A stretch of 64,000 nt of DNA from Pseudonocardia sp. DSM 110487 (GTDB lineage Bacteria; Actinomycetota; Actinomycetes; Mycobacteriales; Pseudonocardiaceae). The translations under genes were made by a program, and so were the position numbers. The notes beneath the pieces are model-generated. The model was not told the origin of the DNA. It ran no database searches and was given only the letters and a program-made list of their open reading frames with translations. The stretch spans positions 8,246,001 through 8,310,000 of the forward strand of contig NZ_CP080521.1 in assembly GCF_019468565.1 (NCBI RefSeq), given 5' to 3'. Shown in pieces: positions 16,013 through 24,439 of this stretch. Positions within the stretch are counted from its first letter, which is position 1; every line of letters starts with the position of its first letter.

Positions 16013-18010
16013 TCAGTCGGGTGTGGCAACGGCCCCGGCGAACTGGCTCTCGTAGAGCGCCGAGTACGCGCCCCCGGAGACCACCAGCTCGTCGTGGGTG
16101 CCCTGCTCCACGATCCGGCCCGACTCCATCACGAGGATCAGGTCGGCGTCCCGGATCGTCGACAGGCGGTGGGCGATCACGAAGCTGGTGCGGTCGGTGC
16201 GCAGCGCGGCCATCGCCCGCTGCAGCAGCAGCTCGGTGCGGGTGTCCACCGAGCTGGTGGCCTCGTCGAGGATGAGCAGCGTCGGGTCGGCGAGGAATGC
16301 CCGCGCGATCGTGATCAGCTGCTTCTCCCCCGCGCTGACGTTCGAGCCCTCGTCGTCGATCACCGTGTCGTAGCCGTCGGGGAGGCTGCGCACGAACCGG
16401 TCGACGTAGGTGGCCCGCGCCGCGGCCACGATCTCCTCCTCGGTGGCCCCCGGGTTTCCGTAGGCGATGTTGTCGCGGATCGTGCCGCCGAAGAGCCAGG
16501 TGTCCTGCAGCACCATGCCGATCGCCGAGCGCAGCGTGGCCCGGTCCATCGCGGCGATGTCGGCGCCGTCGAGCGTGATCCGCCCGGCGTCCAGCTCGTA
16601 GAACCGCATGATCAGGTTGACGAGCGTGGTCTTGCCCGCCCCGGTCGGGCCGACGATCGCGACCGTCTGGCCGGGCTCCGCGGTGAGCGACAGGTCCTCG
16701 ATCAGCGGCTGGTCCGGCTGGTAGCGGAACGAGACGCCGGAGAACACCACCCGGCCGCAGCGCGTCGTCGGTACGGCGGGCCGCGCGGGATCGGGCACCT
16801 GCTCTTCCGCGTCGAGCAGCTCGAACACCCGCTCCGCCGACGCGACGCCCGACTGCAGGAGGTTGATCATCGACGACACCTGCGTGAGCGGCTGGGTGAA
16901 CTGGCGGGAGTACTGGACGAACGCCTGCACCTCGCCGAGGGTCAACGACCCCGACGCCACCCGCAGGCCGCCGACGACGGCCACGAGCACGTAGTTCAGG
17001 TTCCCGATGAACATCATCGACGGCATGATGATCCCGGAGATGAACTGCGCCATGTAGCTGGCGCCGAACAGCTGCTCGTTCTTCTCCGCGAAGGCGGCCT
17101 CCACCTCGCGCCGCCTGCCGAACACCCGGACCAGCTCGTGGCCGGTGAAGGCCTCCTCGATGTGCGCGTTGAGCGCGCCGGTGTGCCGCCACTGCGCCAC
17201 GAACTGCTTCTGCGACCGCGCCATGATCGCCCGCGAGAGCAGCAGCGACAGCGGGATCGACACGATCGCCACCAGCGCGAGCAGCGGGGAGATCAGGAGC
17301 ATCACCAGCAACACGCCGACGATGGTGAGCAGCGAGGTGAGCAGCTGCGACAGCGTCTGCTGCAGGCTCTGCGAGACGTTGTCGATGTCGTTGGTGACGC
17401 GGCTGAGCAGCTCGCCGCGCGGCTGGCGGTCGAAGTAGCGCAGCGGAAGCCGGTTGATCTTGTCCTCGACGTCGCGGCGCAACGCGAAGATCGTGCGCTG
17501 CACGACGCCGTTGAGCAGGTAGCCCTGCACCCAGCTGAACAGCGACGACGCCACGTAGATCACGACGACGCCCACCAGCACGCTGCCGAGCAGGCCGAAG
17601 TCGATGCCGTGGCCCGGCACGACACCGGCACCCTCGATCACGTTCGCGTACGTGTCGTTGCCCGCCGCCCGAGCCGCGGCGGCGGCCGCCTCCGTGGACG
17701 TGCCCGGATCGAGCTGGCGGCCGAGCACCCCGGCGAAGATGACGTCGGTGGCATGGCCGAGCACGAGCGGCCCTACCGAGCTGAGCGCCACGCTGAGCAC
17801 GCCGAGGGCGACCACAGCGGCCACCCTCACCCGCTCCGGCGCGAGCCTGCGCAGCAGCCTGCGTGCCGAGGGCCCGAACGCGAGCGACTTCTCGGCAGGC
17901 ATGCCCATGCCGGCCCACGGCGGGCCGCCGCGCCGGGCGACGGTCATCTCGCGCGCGGCGCGGTTCGTCTCGACACCGTCTGTTTCCGCCGCGGGGTCCG
18001 GCCGGGTCAT
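16013..18010 (-). CDS. ABC exporter half-transporter with consensus catalytic site (second subunit)
   Basis: This 665-residue protein fuses a long hydrophilic N-terminal tail (about 60 residues), six membrane helices and an ABC domain. The ABC domain has Walker A GPTGAGKTTL, a variant signature (NVSAGEKQL), Walker B LLILDEATSSVD with the catalytic Glu, and the IAHRLST switch His. With the upstream gene it should form a heterodimeric drug or lipid exporter. The large insertion between helices 1 and 2 (about 95-135, Ala-rich) faces outside. It overlaps the upstream subunit gene by ATGA (18007-18010). It is the last gene of the tetR-ABC-ABC operon. Confidence 0.92.
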   Translation of the reverse strand: MTRPDPAAETDGVETNRAAREMTVARRGGPPWAGMGMPAEKSLAFGPSARRLLRRLAPERVRVAAVVALGVLSVALSSVGPLVLGHATDVIFAGVLGRQLDPGTSTEAAAAAARAAGNDTYANVIEGAGVVPGHGIDFGLLGSVLVGVVVIYVASSLFSWVQGYLLNGVVQRTIFALRRDVEDKINRLPLRYFDRQPRGELLSRVTNDIDNVSQSLQQTLSQLLTSLLTIVGVLLVMLLISPLLALVAIVSIPLSLLLSRAIMARSQKQFVAQWRHTGALNAHIEEAFTGHELVRVFGRRREVEAAFAEKNEQLFGASYMAQFISGIIMPSMMFIGNLNYVLVAVVGGLRVASGSLTLGEVQAFVQYSRQFTQPLTQVSSMINLLQSGVASAERVFELLDAEEQVPDPARPAVPTTRCGRVVFSGVSFRYQPDQPLIEDLSLTAEPGQTVAIVGPTGAGKTTLVNLIMRFYELDAGRITLDGADIAAMDRATLRSAIGMVLQDTWLFGGTIRDNIAYGNPGATEEEIVAAARATYVDRFVRSLPDGYDTVIDDEGSNVSAGEKQLITIARAFLADPTLLILDEATSSVDTRTELLLQRAMAALRTDRTSFVIAHRLSTIRDADLILVMESGRIVEQGTHDELVVSGGAYSALYESQFAGAVATPD

Positions 18011-19740
18011 GCCACCTCCTCGGGGGTGAACTGGGACGCCACGATCTCGGCGTAGGTCGGGCAGCCGGCCAGCAGCTCGTCGTGGGTGCCGAGGCCGACC
18101 ACCACGCCGTCGTCGAGCACGACGATCTGGTCGGCGTCGCGGATGCTCGCCACCCGCTGGCCCACGATCACCAGCGTCGCGGTGGCGGTGACCGGGCGCA
18201 GCGCAGCGCGCAGCCGGGCGTCGGTGGCCAGGTCGAGCGCGGAGAACGAGTCGTCGAACAGGTAGATCTGGGGCTGCCGCACGAGCACGCGGGCGATCGA
18301 GAGCCGCTGGCGCTGACCGCCGGACACGTTGGTGCCGCCCTGTGCGATGGGCGAGTCGAGGCCGGCGGACATCGCACGCACGAAGTCGGCCGCCTGCGCC
18401 ACCTCGAGCGCCGCCCACAGCTCGTCGTCCGTGGCGTCCGGGTTGCCGTAGCGCAGGTTGCTCGCCACCGTGCCGGTGAACAGGTACGGCTTCTGCGGCA
18501 CGATGCCGACCCGGCTCCACAGGTACTCCGGGTCGAGGTCGCGCACGTCGACACCGTCCACGCACACGCTGCCGCTCGTGACGTCGAACAGCCGGGGTAC
18601 GAGCCCGAGCAGCGTGGTCTTGCCGGCGCCGGTGCTGCCGACGATCGCCGTGGTCGTGCCCGGGTTCGCGGTGAGCGTGATTTCGTGCAACACGGGCGCG
18701 TCGGCGCCCGGGTAGGCGAACCCCGCGCCCCGCAGCTCGAGCGCGCCGGTGGGCGCGGGCGGGCTGACCGGCCGGGCGGGCGAGGCCACCGAGGACTCGG
18801 TGTCCAGCACCTCGGTGATCCGTTCCGCGCAGACGGCGGCGCGCGGGATCATCATCGTCATGAAGGTGGCCATCATGACCGCCATCAGGATCTGGATCAG
18901 GTAGGCCAGGAACGCCGTCAGCGCGCCGATCTGCATCTGGCCCGCGTCGATGCGGCCCGCGCCGAACCACAGCACGGCCACGCTCGACAGGTTCAGCACG
19001 AGCATCACGATCGGGAAGAGCATCGCCTGCAGCCTGCCCACGTACGTGGCGACGTCGGTGAGGGCGGTGTTCGCGGTGTCGAAGCGGGCCGTCTCCTGCG
19101 GCTCACGCACGAACGCCCGCACCACCCGGATGCCGGTGATCTGCTCGCGCAGGACGCGATTGACCTCGTCGATGCGGGTCTGCATCACGCGGAAGCCCGG
19201 CATCATGCGCAGGATCAACACGCCGATCGCGACCACCAGCACCGGCACGCAGACCAGCATCAGCCAGGACAGGTGCGTGTCCTCCCGCAGCGCCATGACC
19301 ACGCCGCCGAAGCACATGATCGGCGCCGTGACCATCATCGTGCAGGTCATCAGGACGAGCATCTGCACCTGCTGCACGTCGTTGGTGCCGCGCGTGATCA
19401 GCGACGGGGCCCCGAAGTGGTTGACCTCCCGGACGGAGAACTCACCGACCCGGTGGAACAGCGCCGTCCGCACGTCGCGCCCGAAGCCCATCGCCGTGCG
19501 GGCTCCGAAGTAGACCGCGGCGACCGAGCAGACGATCTGCACGAGCGTGACGGCGAGCATCCAGCCGCCGACGGACATGATGTAGTCGGTGTCGCCGCGG
19601 GCGATGCCGCGGTCGATGATGTCGGCGTTGAGGCTCGGCAGGTACAGCGACGCGATCGTGCCCGCGAGCTGCAGCGCGACCACGATCAGCAGCGGTCTGG
19701 AGTACGGGCGCAGGTGGGTGCGCAGCAGTCGGATCAGCAT
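18007..19740 (-). CDS. ABC exporter half-transporter with degenerate catalytic site (first subunit)
   Basis: This 577-residue protein has six membrane helices and an ABC domain (Walker A GSTGAGKTTL, signature NVSGGQRQRLS). Its Walker B reads YLFDDSFSALD, with Asp in place of the catalytic Glu, and the switch position reads VGQRVAS rather than a His. The consensus signature here completes the active site of the partner subunit, and the degenerate Walker B marks the non-hydrolysing site, as in asymmetric exporters such as TM287/288, BmrCD and LmrCD. The start overlaps the end of the TetR gene by seven bases. Confidence 0.92.
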   Translation of the reverse strand: MLIRLLRTHLRPYSRPLLIVVALQLAGTIASLYLPSLNADIIDRGIARGDTDYIMSVGGWMLAVTLVQIVCSVAAVYFGARTAMGFGRDVRTALFHRVGEFSVREVNHFGAPSLITRGTNDVQQVQMLVLMTCTMMVTAPIMCFGGVVMALREDTHLSWLMLVCVPVLVVAIGVLILRMMPGFRVMQTRIDEVNRVLREQITGIRVVRAFVREPQETARFDTANTALTDVATYVGRLQAMLFPIVMLVLNLSSVAVLWFGAGRIDAGQMQIGALTAFLAYLIQILMAVMMATFMTMMIPRAAVCAERITEVLDTESSVASPARPVSPPAPTGALELRGAGFAYPGADAPVLHEITLTANPGTTTAIVGSTGAGKTTLLGLVPRLFDVTSGSVCVDGVDVRDLDPEYLWSRVGIVPQKPYLFTGTVASNLRYGNPDATDDELWAALEVAQAADFVRAMSAGLDSPIAQGGTNVSGGQRQRLSIARVLVRQPQIYLFDDSFSALDLATDARLRAALRPVTATATLVIVGQRVASIRDADQIVVLDDGVVVGLGTHDELLAGCPTYAEIVASQFTPEEVA

Positions 19741-20348
19741 GCACGGTCCTCAGTGGTGGTGGGGGTACCGAGCCCGTCGAGCAGGATCGTGACGATCTGC
19801 TCCGGGGTTAACAGGCGTCCGTCGGAGATCATCGGGTGGGTGCCGGAGAAGACGAGCAGCCGCAGCACGTGGGCGAACTCCATGGCCGGCACCCGCAGCA
19901 GGCGCTCGTCCGGGCCGATGATGTCGACTATCGCTGCCCGGAACCCGTCGTTGATCGCTGCGGGCGGCTGCGGCCGGTGCTCCTCCGGCTCGGGAGGCCG
20001 GACCCAGCCGAGCGCGTCGAGCAGGCCGAACACCTGCGACAGCCGCCGCTGCAGCACGCCGGTAGCGCTCGTCAGGCGCTCGCGCAGCGGGAGCCCGCGA
20101 TCGACGGCGGCGAGCTCGCGCAACGTCGGCTCGGGGTCGAAGAACTCGGCGACGACCGCCTGCACCACCGAGTCCTTGTCGGGGAAGACGCGGAAGATCG
20201 TGCCCTCCGCGATGCCGGCGGCCTCGGCGATCTGGCGTGTGGTGACCCCCGGGCCGTGCCGCATGACGAGGGGCCGCGCGGCGTCGATGATCGCCGTGCG
20301 CCGCTCTGCCGGCGCCATGCGCGGGGCCCGGCGGTTGGAGGGGGACAC
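19734..20348 (-). CDS. TetR-family regulator of the adjacent ABC exporter
   Basis: This 204-residue protein has an N-terminal TetR helix-turn-helix (about 17-60, VTTRQIAEAAGIAEGTIFRVFPDKDSVVQAV) and a variable ligand-binding domain. GTG at 20348 is chosen because it lies just downstream of a perfect palindrome in the promoter. The gene overlaps the first exporter gene by seven bases, so regulator and pump are one operon, probably repressed by the regulator and induced by a pump substrate. The inducer is unknown. Confidence 0.9.
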   Translation of the reverse strand: MSPSNRRAPRMAPAERRTAIIDAARPLVMRHGPGVTTRQIAEAAGIAEGTIFRVFPDKDSVVQAVVAEFFDPEPTLRELAAVDRGLPLRERLTSATGVLQRRLSQVFGLLDALGWVRPPEPEEHRPQPPAAINDGFRAAIVDIIGPDERLLRVPAMEFAHVLRLLVFSGTHPMISDGRLLTPEQIVTILLDGLGTPTTTEDRAC

Positions 20349-20362
20349 CGCACCAGAGTAAA

Positions 20363-20376
20363 TGAGCGCGCGCTCA
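20363..20376. promoter_or_regulatory. TetR operator upstream of the exporter operon
   Basis: TGAGCGCGCGCTCA is a perfect 14-bp palindrome 15 bases upstream of the GTG start, flanked by GTAAA on one side and CTAC on the other. This is the expected size and place for an autoregulatory TetR site. Confidence 0.68.
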
Positions 20377-20496
20377 CTACCTACCGGATTTCGCTGCCGG
20401 CGAGCGCGGACGCGCGGCGGGCCGCCACGAAGATCGATCACACCGCCGAGCGGTCGCACGCGACAAACTCGTGGCGACGTCGGTGGTCATCCCTCG

Positions 20497-21246
20497 ATGA
20501 TGGCCGACGTGGAGCAGGTCGAGGTCGTCGTCGCCCACAACGAGCGCGCGACCCTGCGTGTCGGCGACGTGTTCCTGAAGATCGACGCTGACCAGACGCG
20601 CATCGACGTCGAGGTCGATGCGATGGCCATGGCGCCGATCCCGACTCCCGAGGTCCTGTGGCGGAAGCCACCCGTGCTCGCGCTCGCCGCCGTCGCCGGG
20701 ACGGCACTCGGCCGCCTCGGCGAGCCGTCGACCGCCTCGTCGGCGGCGTGGGCCGCGGCGGGCGCCGCCGCACGGAAGCTGCACGACGCGCCGCTGCCGC
20801 CATGGCCAGGTCGGAGCACCGACGAGATCGCGTCACAACTCGACGAGGAATGTGCGTGGCTCGTCACGAACGGCGTCCTTCCCGCCGAACTGGTCACGCG
20901 CAACCTCCAGGTTGCCGAGGCCGCGCTCCGGCCGTGGACACCCGTGTTCACGCACGGCGACCTGCAGATCACCCACGTGTTCGTCGACGGCGACGAGATC
21001 ACCGGTGTGATCGACTGGTCCGAGGCGAGCCAGGGCGACGCCCTGTTCGACCTCGCCATCTTGACGCTCGGACACGAGGAGCGCCTCGGCGACGTCCTCG
21101 CCGGCTACGGCACCGACGTCGACCTCGACGTGATCCGCGCGTGGTGGTCGTTGCGCAGCCTGCTGGCGATCCGCTGGCTGGTCGAGCACGGCTTCGACCC
21201 GTTTGCGCCCGGCTGCGAGGTCGACGTGCTGAGAGCCCGACTGTGA
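20497..21246 (+). CDS. aminoglycoside phosphotransferase (APH)-fold kinase
   Basis: This 249-residue protein has a short N-lobe and the APH catalytic loop VFTHGDLQITHVFVDG, followed by the metal-binding VIDWSEASQGD. The loop has His where most APHs have Asn (HGDLxxxN), as in some actinobacterial members of the family. The substrate may be a small hydroxylated compound; resistance function cannot be assumed. Two ATG codons stand in tandem at 20497 and 20500. It is divergent from the exporter operon. Confidence 0.82.
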   Translation: MMADVEQVEVVVAHNERATLRVGDVFLKIDADQTRIDVEVDAMAMAPIPTPEVLWRKPPVLALAAVAGTALGRLGEPSTASSAAWAAAGAAARKLHDAPLPPWPGRSTDEIASQLDEECAWLVTNGVLPAELVTRNLQVAEAALRPWTPVFTHGDLQITHVFVDGDEITGVIDWSEASQGDALFDLAILTLGHEERLGDVLAGYGTDVDLDVIRAWWSLRSLLAIRWLVEHGFDPFAPGCEVDVLRARL

Positions 21247-21309
21247 GGCTGCCCGAGCCCGACGGCCACGAGTGCCGGCTGATCAGCCGCACCGCACGCC
21301 GCCGGGTCG

Positions 21310-21345
21310 CCGGGTGGCCCCACTGAGGGAGATGGGGCCACCCGG
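21310..21345. terminator. bidirectional hairpin terminator
   Basis: CCGGGTGGCCCCA (21310-21322) pairs perfectly with TGGGGCCACCCGG (21333-21345) around a 10-base loop. It lies between the convergent kinase and PepSY genes. There is no U-tract, as is common in actinobacteria. Confidence 0.75.
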
Positions 21346-21397
21346 CGGGGTGGGACCGCCGGCACCCCGAGTTGCGCGACGGCCCACGGCTGGGGCG

Positions 21398-23371
21398 TCA
21401 ACCGCCGAGTAGCCCTCCGGTGACGCTCCTGACGGTGTCGACCACGTTGCCGACGAGCCCTCCGACGATGCCGGGCGAATCGTCCGGTGACTCCTTGGCC
21501 GGTGGCGGTGCCGGCTCGGGGACGTCGTCCGATGGGTTCCCGGGCTCATCCGGCGCCTCGGACGGGTGCGGACGCTCGGAGTCCCGGGAGTCGCCCGAGC
21601 CGCCATCGCGCCGAGTGTCGCTGCTTCCGGTCTCGCCGCGCACTGGCTCAGTGTCGCCGGGCCGGTCGGCGGGGGCGTCGATGTCCCGAGCGGGCGGCGC
21701 CGGGGCGGGGCCGGCCTGCGCCCCGGCACGGCCTCCCTGGATGGATCGGGGCGGCGCCGCGACGACGTCCTCGCCCACGGCCTCGCCGGGAACGGGCTGG
21801 TCGGGAACGGCCTGGTCGACGGGCGGCGGCGGGTAGAGCGGGGCCGGCTCGGGTACGCGCCGGTCCGGGAGGGCGTTGACAGCGTCCACCCGGGTGGCGG
21901 GTGACGGGGTGTTGATCACCACCGCCACGCCGAAGGCGGCCACCGCGACGAGCAGCGCGCCGGCCGTCACCGCCCTGCGCAGCCGTTCCTGCCGTTGCCG
22001 GACCGCGTTGATCACGAGGTCCAGCACGACGAACGCCGCCAGGCTGAGGCCGAACGCGGGCATCAGCCAGCCGAGTACGACCGTGACCAGCACGACCGGC
22101 ACCCCGACCGTCGCGGTGAGCTGGCGCAGCGCGGGCGGCGGCGCCGATGCGAGCCGCTCGCCGTACGGGCTGCGCTTCCACCACATCCGGTAGCCGATGA
22201 GGATCAGCACGATCGTGGCGATCACGAGCAGCCCCAGCACGATCTGGTTGGCGACCCCGAAGAGGGTGCCCGTGTGCGCCTGCTGGCCCATCTCGCGCAG
22301 CTGCGCGAGGAACGGGTAGTCGTCCCACCCGATCCGCTCGGTGACCTGCGCGGTGTAGGGGTCGACCGCGATGCTGCCCTTGCGGATCGGCAGTCCTGCC
22401 GAGATCTCGGCCACCGTGAACGGCTGATCCGGGGCGGTCGGTGCCGCCACCTGGACCTCGCCGCGGAGCCCCTCCGCACGCGCGACCTGCAGCACCCGGT
22501 CGACGCCGGCGGGCGCGACGTCGCCCGGCACCACGACAGGGGCCATGGCGAGCTCGGGCGCCCGCACAGCGGGCAGCCCCCACCCGGCGAACCGGCTCAT
22601 CGTCAGGCCGGTGACGCTCATGACGAGCAGGCCGGCCGTCAGCCAGATCCCGAGCGGCCCGTGCACGGCGCGCATCCGCGCCTGCTCCCCCTTGCCCCGC
22701 GGCAGCGGGGTCAGCAGCTCACGGATGCCGCGCCGGCGCCGCCCCTGCTTGGCGATCCACACCACCAGCCCGCCGAGGACGATCACGGGCAGCCAGCTCG
22801 CGGCGACCTCCGAGTACAGCCGCCCGACCGCACCGAGATGGAGGTCGGTGTGCAGGTCGCGCAGCCAGACGTTGGCGGGCATCCGGCCGTCGACCGTGGT
22901 CAGCTCGCCGCTGATGTAGTTCGTGTACGGGTCGACGAAGACCGTGCGCGCCTCGCCGGGCTCGGTCAGGCTCGGCACGGCGAGGTTCACGCGCGTGGTG
23001 CGGTCAGGCCCTGGCGGGGGCACGACCGACCGCAGCTCCGCCTCGGGGTGGGCGGCCAGCGCCGCGACGACCTGTTCCGTGACGGGCCGGGGGTTGTCAC
23101 CGACCTCGGGGACGAACAGCTGACCCCCGTAGAGGTCCTCGTGGATCTGCGGGCTGCACACGTAGACGAGCCCGGTCATGCACAGCACGAGCAGGAACGG
23201 CGCCACCAGTAGCCCGGCCATGAAGTGCACCCGCCGGGCGAGCGGGCGCAGCTGGGCGGCCGAGCCGGCGAGAGGCCACTTTCTCGCCGCCCGCCCCGTG
23301 ATGCTCCAGCCCGATGGCCTGCCGGCATGCGCCTCGCGGGCTCCGGACCCGATTTCGTGGCGCGGGCTCAT
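21398..23371 (-). CDS. PepSY-associated transmembrane protein with long Pro/Asp-rich tail
   Basis: This 657-residue protein has an amphipathic start, four main membrane segments (first HFMAGLLVAPFLLVLCMTGLVY, later VHGPLGIWLTAGLLVMSVTGL) and extracellular PepSY-type domains between them, then two more helices near 420-510. The last 150 residues are Pro/Asp/Arg-rich and disordered, ending in a short hydrophobic repeat (GGLVGNVVDTVRSVTGGLLGG). Related proteins act in iron, copper or siderophore handling at the membrane. It is the last gene of a leftward operon; its ATG overlaps the stop of a 38-codon ORF (ATGA, 23368-23371). Confidence 0.85.
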   Translation of the reverse strand: MSPRHEIGSGAREAHAGRPSGWSITGRAARKWPLAGSAAQLRPLARRVHFMAGLLVAPFLLVLCMTGLVYVCSPQIHEDLYGGQLFVPEVGDNPRPVTEQVVAALAAHPEAELRSVVPPPGPDRTTRVNLAVPSLTEPGEARTVFVDPYTNYISGELTTVDGRMPANVWLRDLHTDLHLGAVGRLYSEVAASWLPVIVLGGLVVWIAKQGRRRRGIRELLTPLPRGKGEQARMRAVHGPLGIWLTAGLLVMSVTGLTMSRFAGWGLPAVRAPELAMAPVVVPGDVAPAGVDRVLQVARAEGLRGEVQVAAPTAPDQPFTVAEISAGLPIRKGSIAVDPYTAQVTERIGWDDYPFLAQLREMGQQAHTGTLFGVANQIVLGLLVIATIVLILIGYRMWWKRSPYGERLASAPPPALRQLTATVGVPVVLVTVVLGWLMPAFGLSLAAFVVLDLVINAVRQRQERLRRAVTAGALLVAVAAFGVAVVINTPSPATRVDAVNALPDRRVPEPAPLYPPPPVDQAVPDQPVPGEAVGEDVVAAPPRSIQGGRAGAQAGPAPAPPARDIDAPADRPGDTEPVRGETGSSDTRRDGGSGDSRDSERPHPSEAPDEPGNPSDDVPEPAPPPAKESPDDSPGIVGGLVGNVVDTVRSVTGGLLGG

Positions 23372-23484
23372 CGTCCGGCCTGCTGTACGCCGTCGGACTG
23401 CGCGAGCTGTGCCGGACCGGTCACAGGCGCCGCCGCGGCGAGCAGCCCGGGAAGGCCGCGCGCGAGCGTCTGGGTCGCGGTCAT
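23368..23484 (-). CDS. 38-residue ORF coupled by ATGA at both ends
   Basis: The ATG at 23484 overlaps the stop of the YcnI-like gene (ATGA at 23481-23484). Its TGA overlaps the ATG of the PepSY gene (ATGA at 23368-23371). A chance frame would rarely fit both junctions exactly. The peptide starts MTATQTLARGLPGLLAAAA, is weakly hydrophobic at 8-20, and has no cysteine or known motif. It may be a real microprotein or a device that keeps ribosomes moving between two membrane-protein genes. Confidence 0.6.
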   Translation of the reverse strand: MTATQTLARGLPGLLAAAAPVTGPAQLAQSDGVQQAGR

Positions 23485-24290
23485 CGCCTGCCCGCCCCCG
23501 TCGGCAGCTCCCGGATATTCGTGCTGGTGAGCCGAGGCCTCGCCAGTCGTTTGCGGCGCTCCTGCTGCCGGTATCCGACGACGCTCCCGACGCCCGCCAC
23601 CAGCACGCCTGCCACCAGCAGGATCCACGGCAGCACACCGGCTCCGCCGGAGGCGGGCTCCGCAGCGGCCGCCATGGCGGCGGGGCCGGCACCGGCCTGC
23701 ACCGGTGCGCCGCCGCTCTCCACCGCCCGGCCCACCGGAGCGGCATCCGCGTCTGGCGTGATGGCGATCGTCGGCGCACCCGGCCAGCCCGGCCGCGCCG
23801 CCTCATCGGCCCACCGGTCGACGGTGCCGTCCTCGTACCCCTGCACGGCGGCCAGCACCAGCCTGCCCCCGCCGGCCGGGAGCGGGCCCGCGGTGACGAG
23901 GAACTGCTCGAACTGCTTGGGGGCGACCTCACCGCCCGTCCACACGATCGAGGCCACGGCCTCGTCGACCTCCTCACCGTCGACCGTGACCGGCGGATCC
24001 ACGCGGCGCATGTCGACCTTCACCCGCCACTTGCCGACCCGCGCGACCTCGACGCGCGGGATCACGACATCCGGCGGGAAGGTGAGCTCGAGCCGGGTGG
24101 TCACCATGTCCGGCTGCTCGTTGGACAAGCGGACGGCCAAGGTCGCCGTGCCGCCGCCCTGCACCGATCCGGGCACGACGGTGACGCGCGCCGACGCGGC
24201 GGGCGCGAACGCCAGCATGCAGATCACGGTCAACGTCGTCGTGAACGTCGCGGCCAGTAGGTGAGGACCGGACTTCCGGCTGCAGGCCAT
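23481..24290 (-). CDS. YcnI-like (DUF1775) secreted membrane-anchored protein lacking the N-terminal copper histidine
   Basis: This 269-residue protein has a signal peptide (about 1-34, ending ASA), a DUF1775 beta-sandwich (about 35-170), a low-complexity Ala/Gly/Pro linker and a C-terminal membrane helix (GVLPWILLVAGVLVAGVGSVVG) with a basic cytoplasmic tail. In YcnI the mature protein begins with His, which with a glutamate binds copper. Here the predicted mature start is Arg35 (ARVTVVPG), so that site is altered. It follows a beta-propeller gene and precedes the coupled ORF and PepSY gene. Confidence 0.83.
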   Translation of the reverse strand: MACSRKSGPHLLAATFTTTLTVICMLAFAPAASARVTVVPGSVQGGGTATLAVRLSNEQPDMVTTRLELTFPPDVVIPRVEVARVGKWRVKVDMRRVDPPVTVDGEEVDEAVASIVWTGGEVAPKQFEQFLVTAGPLPAGGGRLVLAAVQGYEDGTVDRWADEAARPGWPGAPTIAITPDADAAPVGRAVESGGAPVQAGAGPAAMAAAAEPASGGAGVLPWILLVAGVLVAGVGSVVGYRQQERRKRLARPRLTSTNIRELPTGAGRR

Positions 24291-24367
24291 GGGGTACTCC
24301 CTCGGAGAAACGGTCCGGGCTGGGCGACGACCCGAGTCGGGACCGCGGGGTGGAACGAACTGCTGAC

Positions 24368-24400
24368 GCGGTCCGGGGCCGGGGAGCAGCCCCGGACCGC
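24368..24400 (-). terminator. hairpin between beta-propeller and YcnI-like genes
   Basis: GCGGTCCGGGGC and its complement form a perfect 12-bp stem with a 9-base loop. It sits in the 149-base gap downstream of the beta-propeller gene and upstream of the YcnI-like gene. It may end most transcripts and lower expression of the downstream three genes, or stabilise the 3' end of the first. Confidence 0.65.
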
Positions 24401-24439
24401 TGTCGTGTCGGTCGACGTGCGGTCGTGCCAGGGCTTGTC

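Noticed and set aside
14846..18055. A 1,069-codon open frame on the plus strand
   Set aside because: It runs antisense through the oxidase and ABC exporter genes, has Arg/His/Pro-rich composition and no domain. The minus-strand genes have full motifs, so this is a GC-bias shadow.
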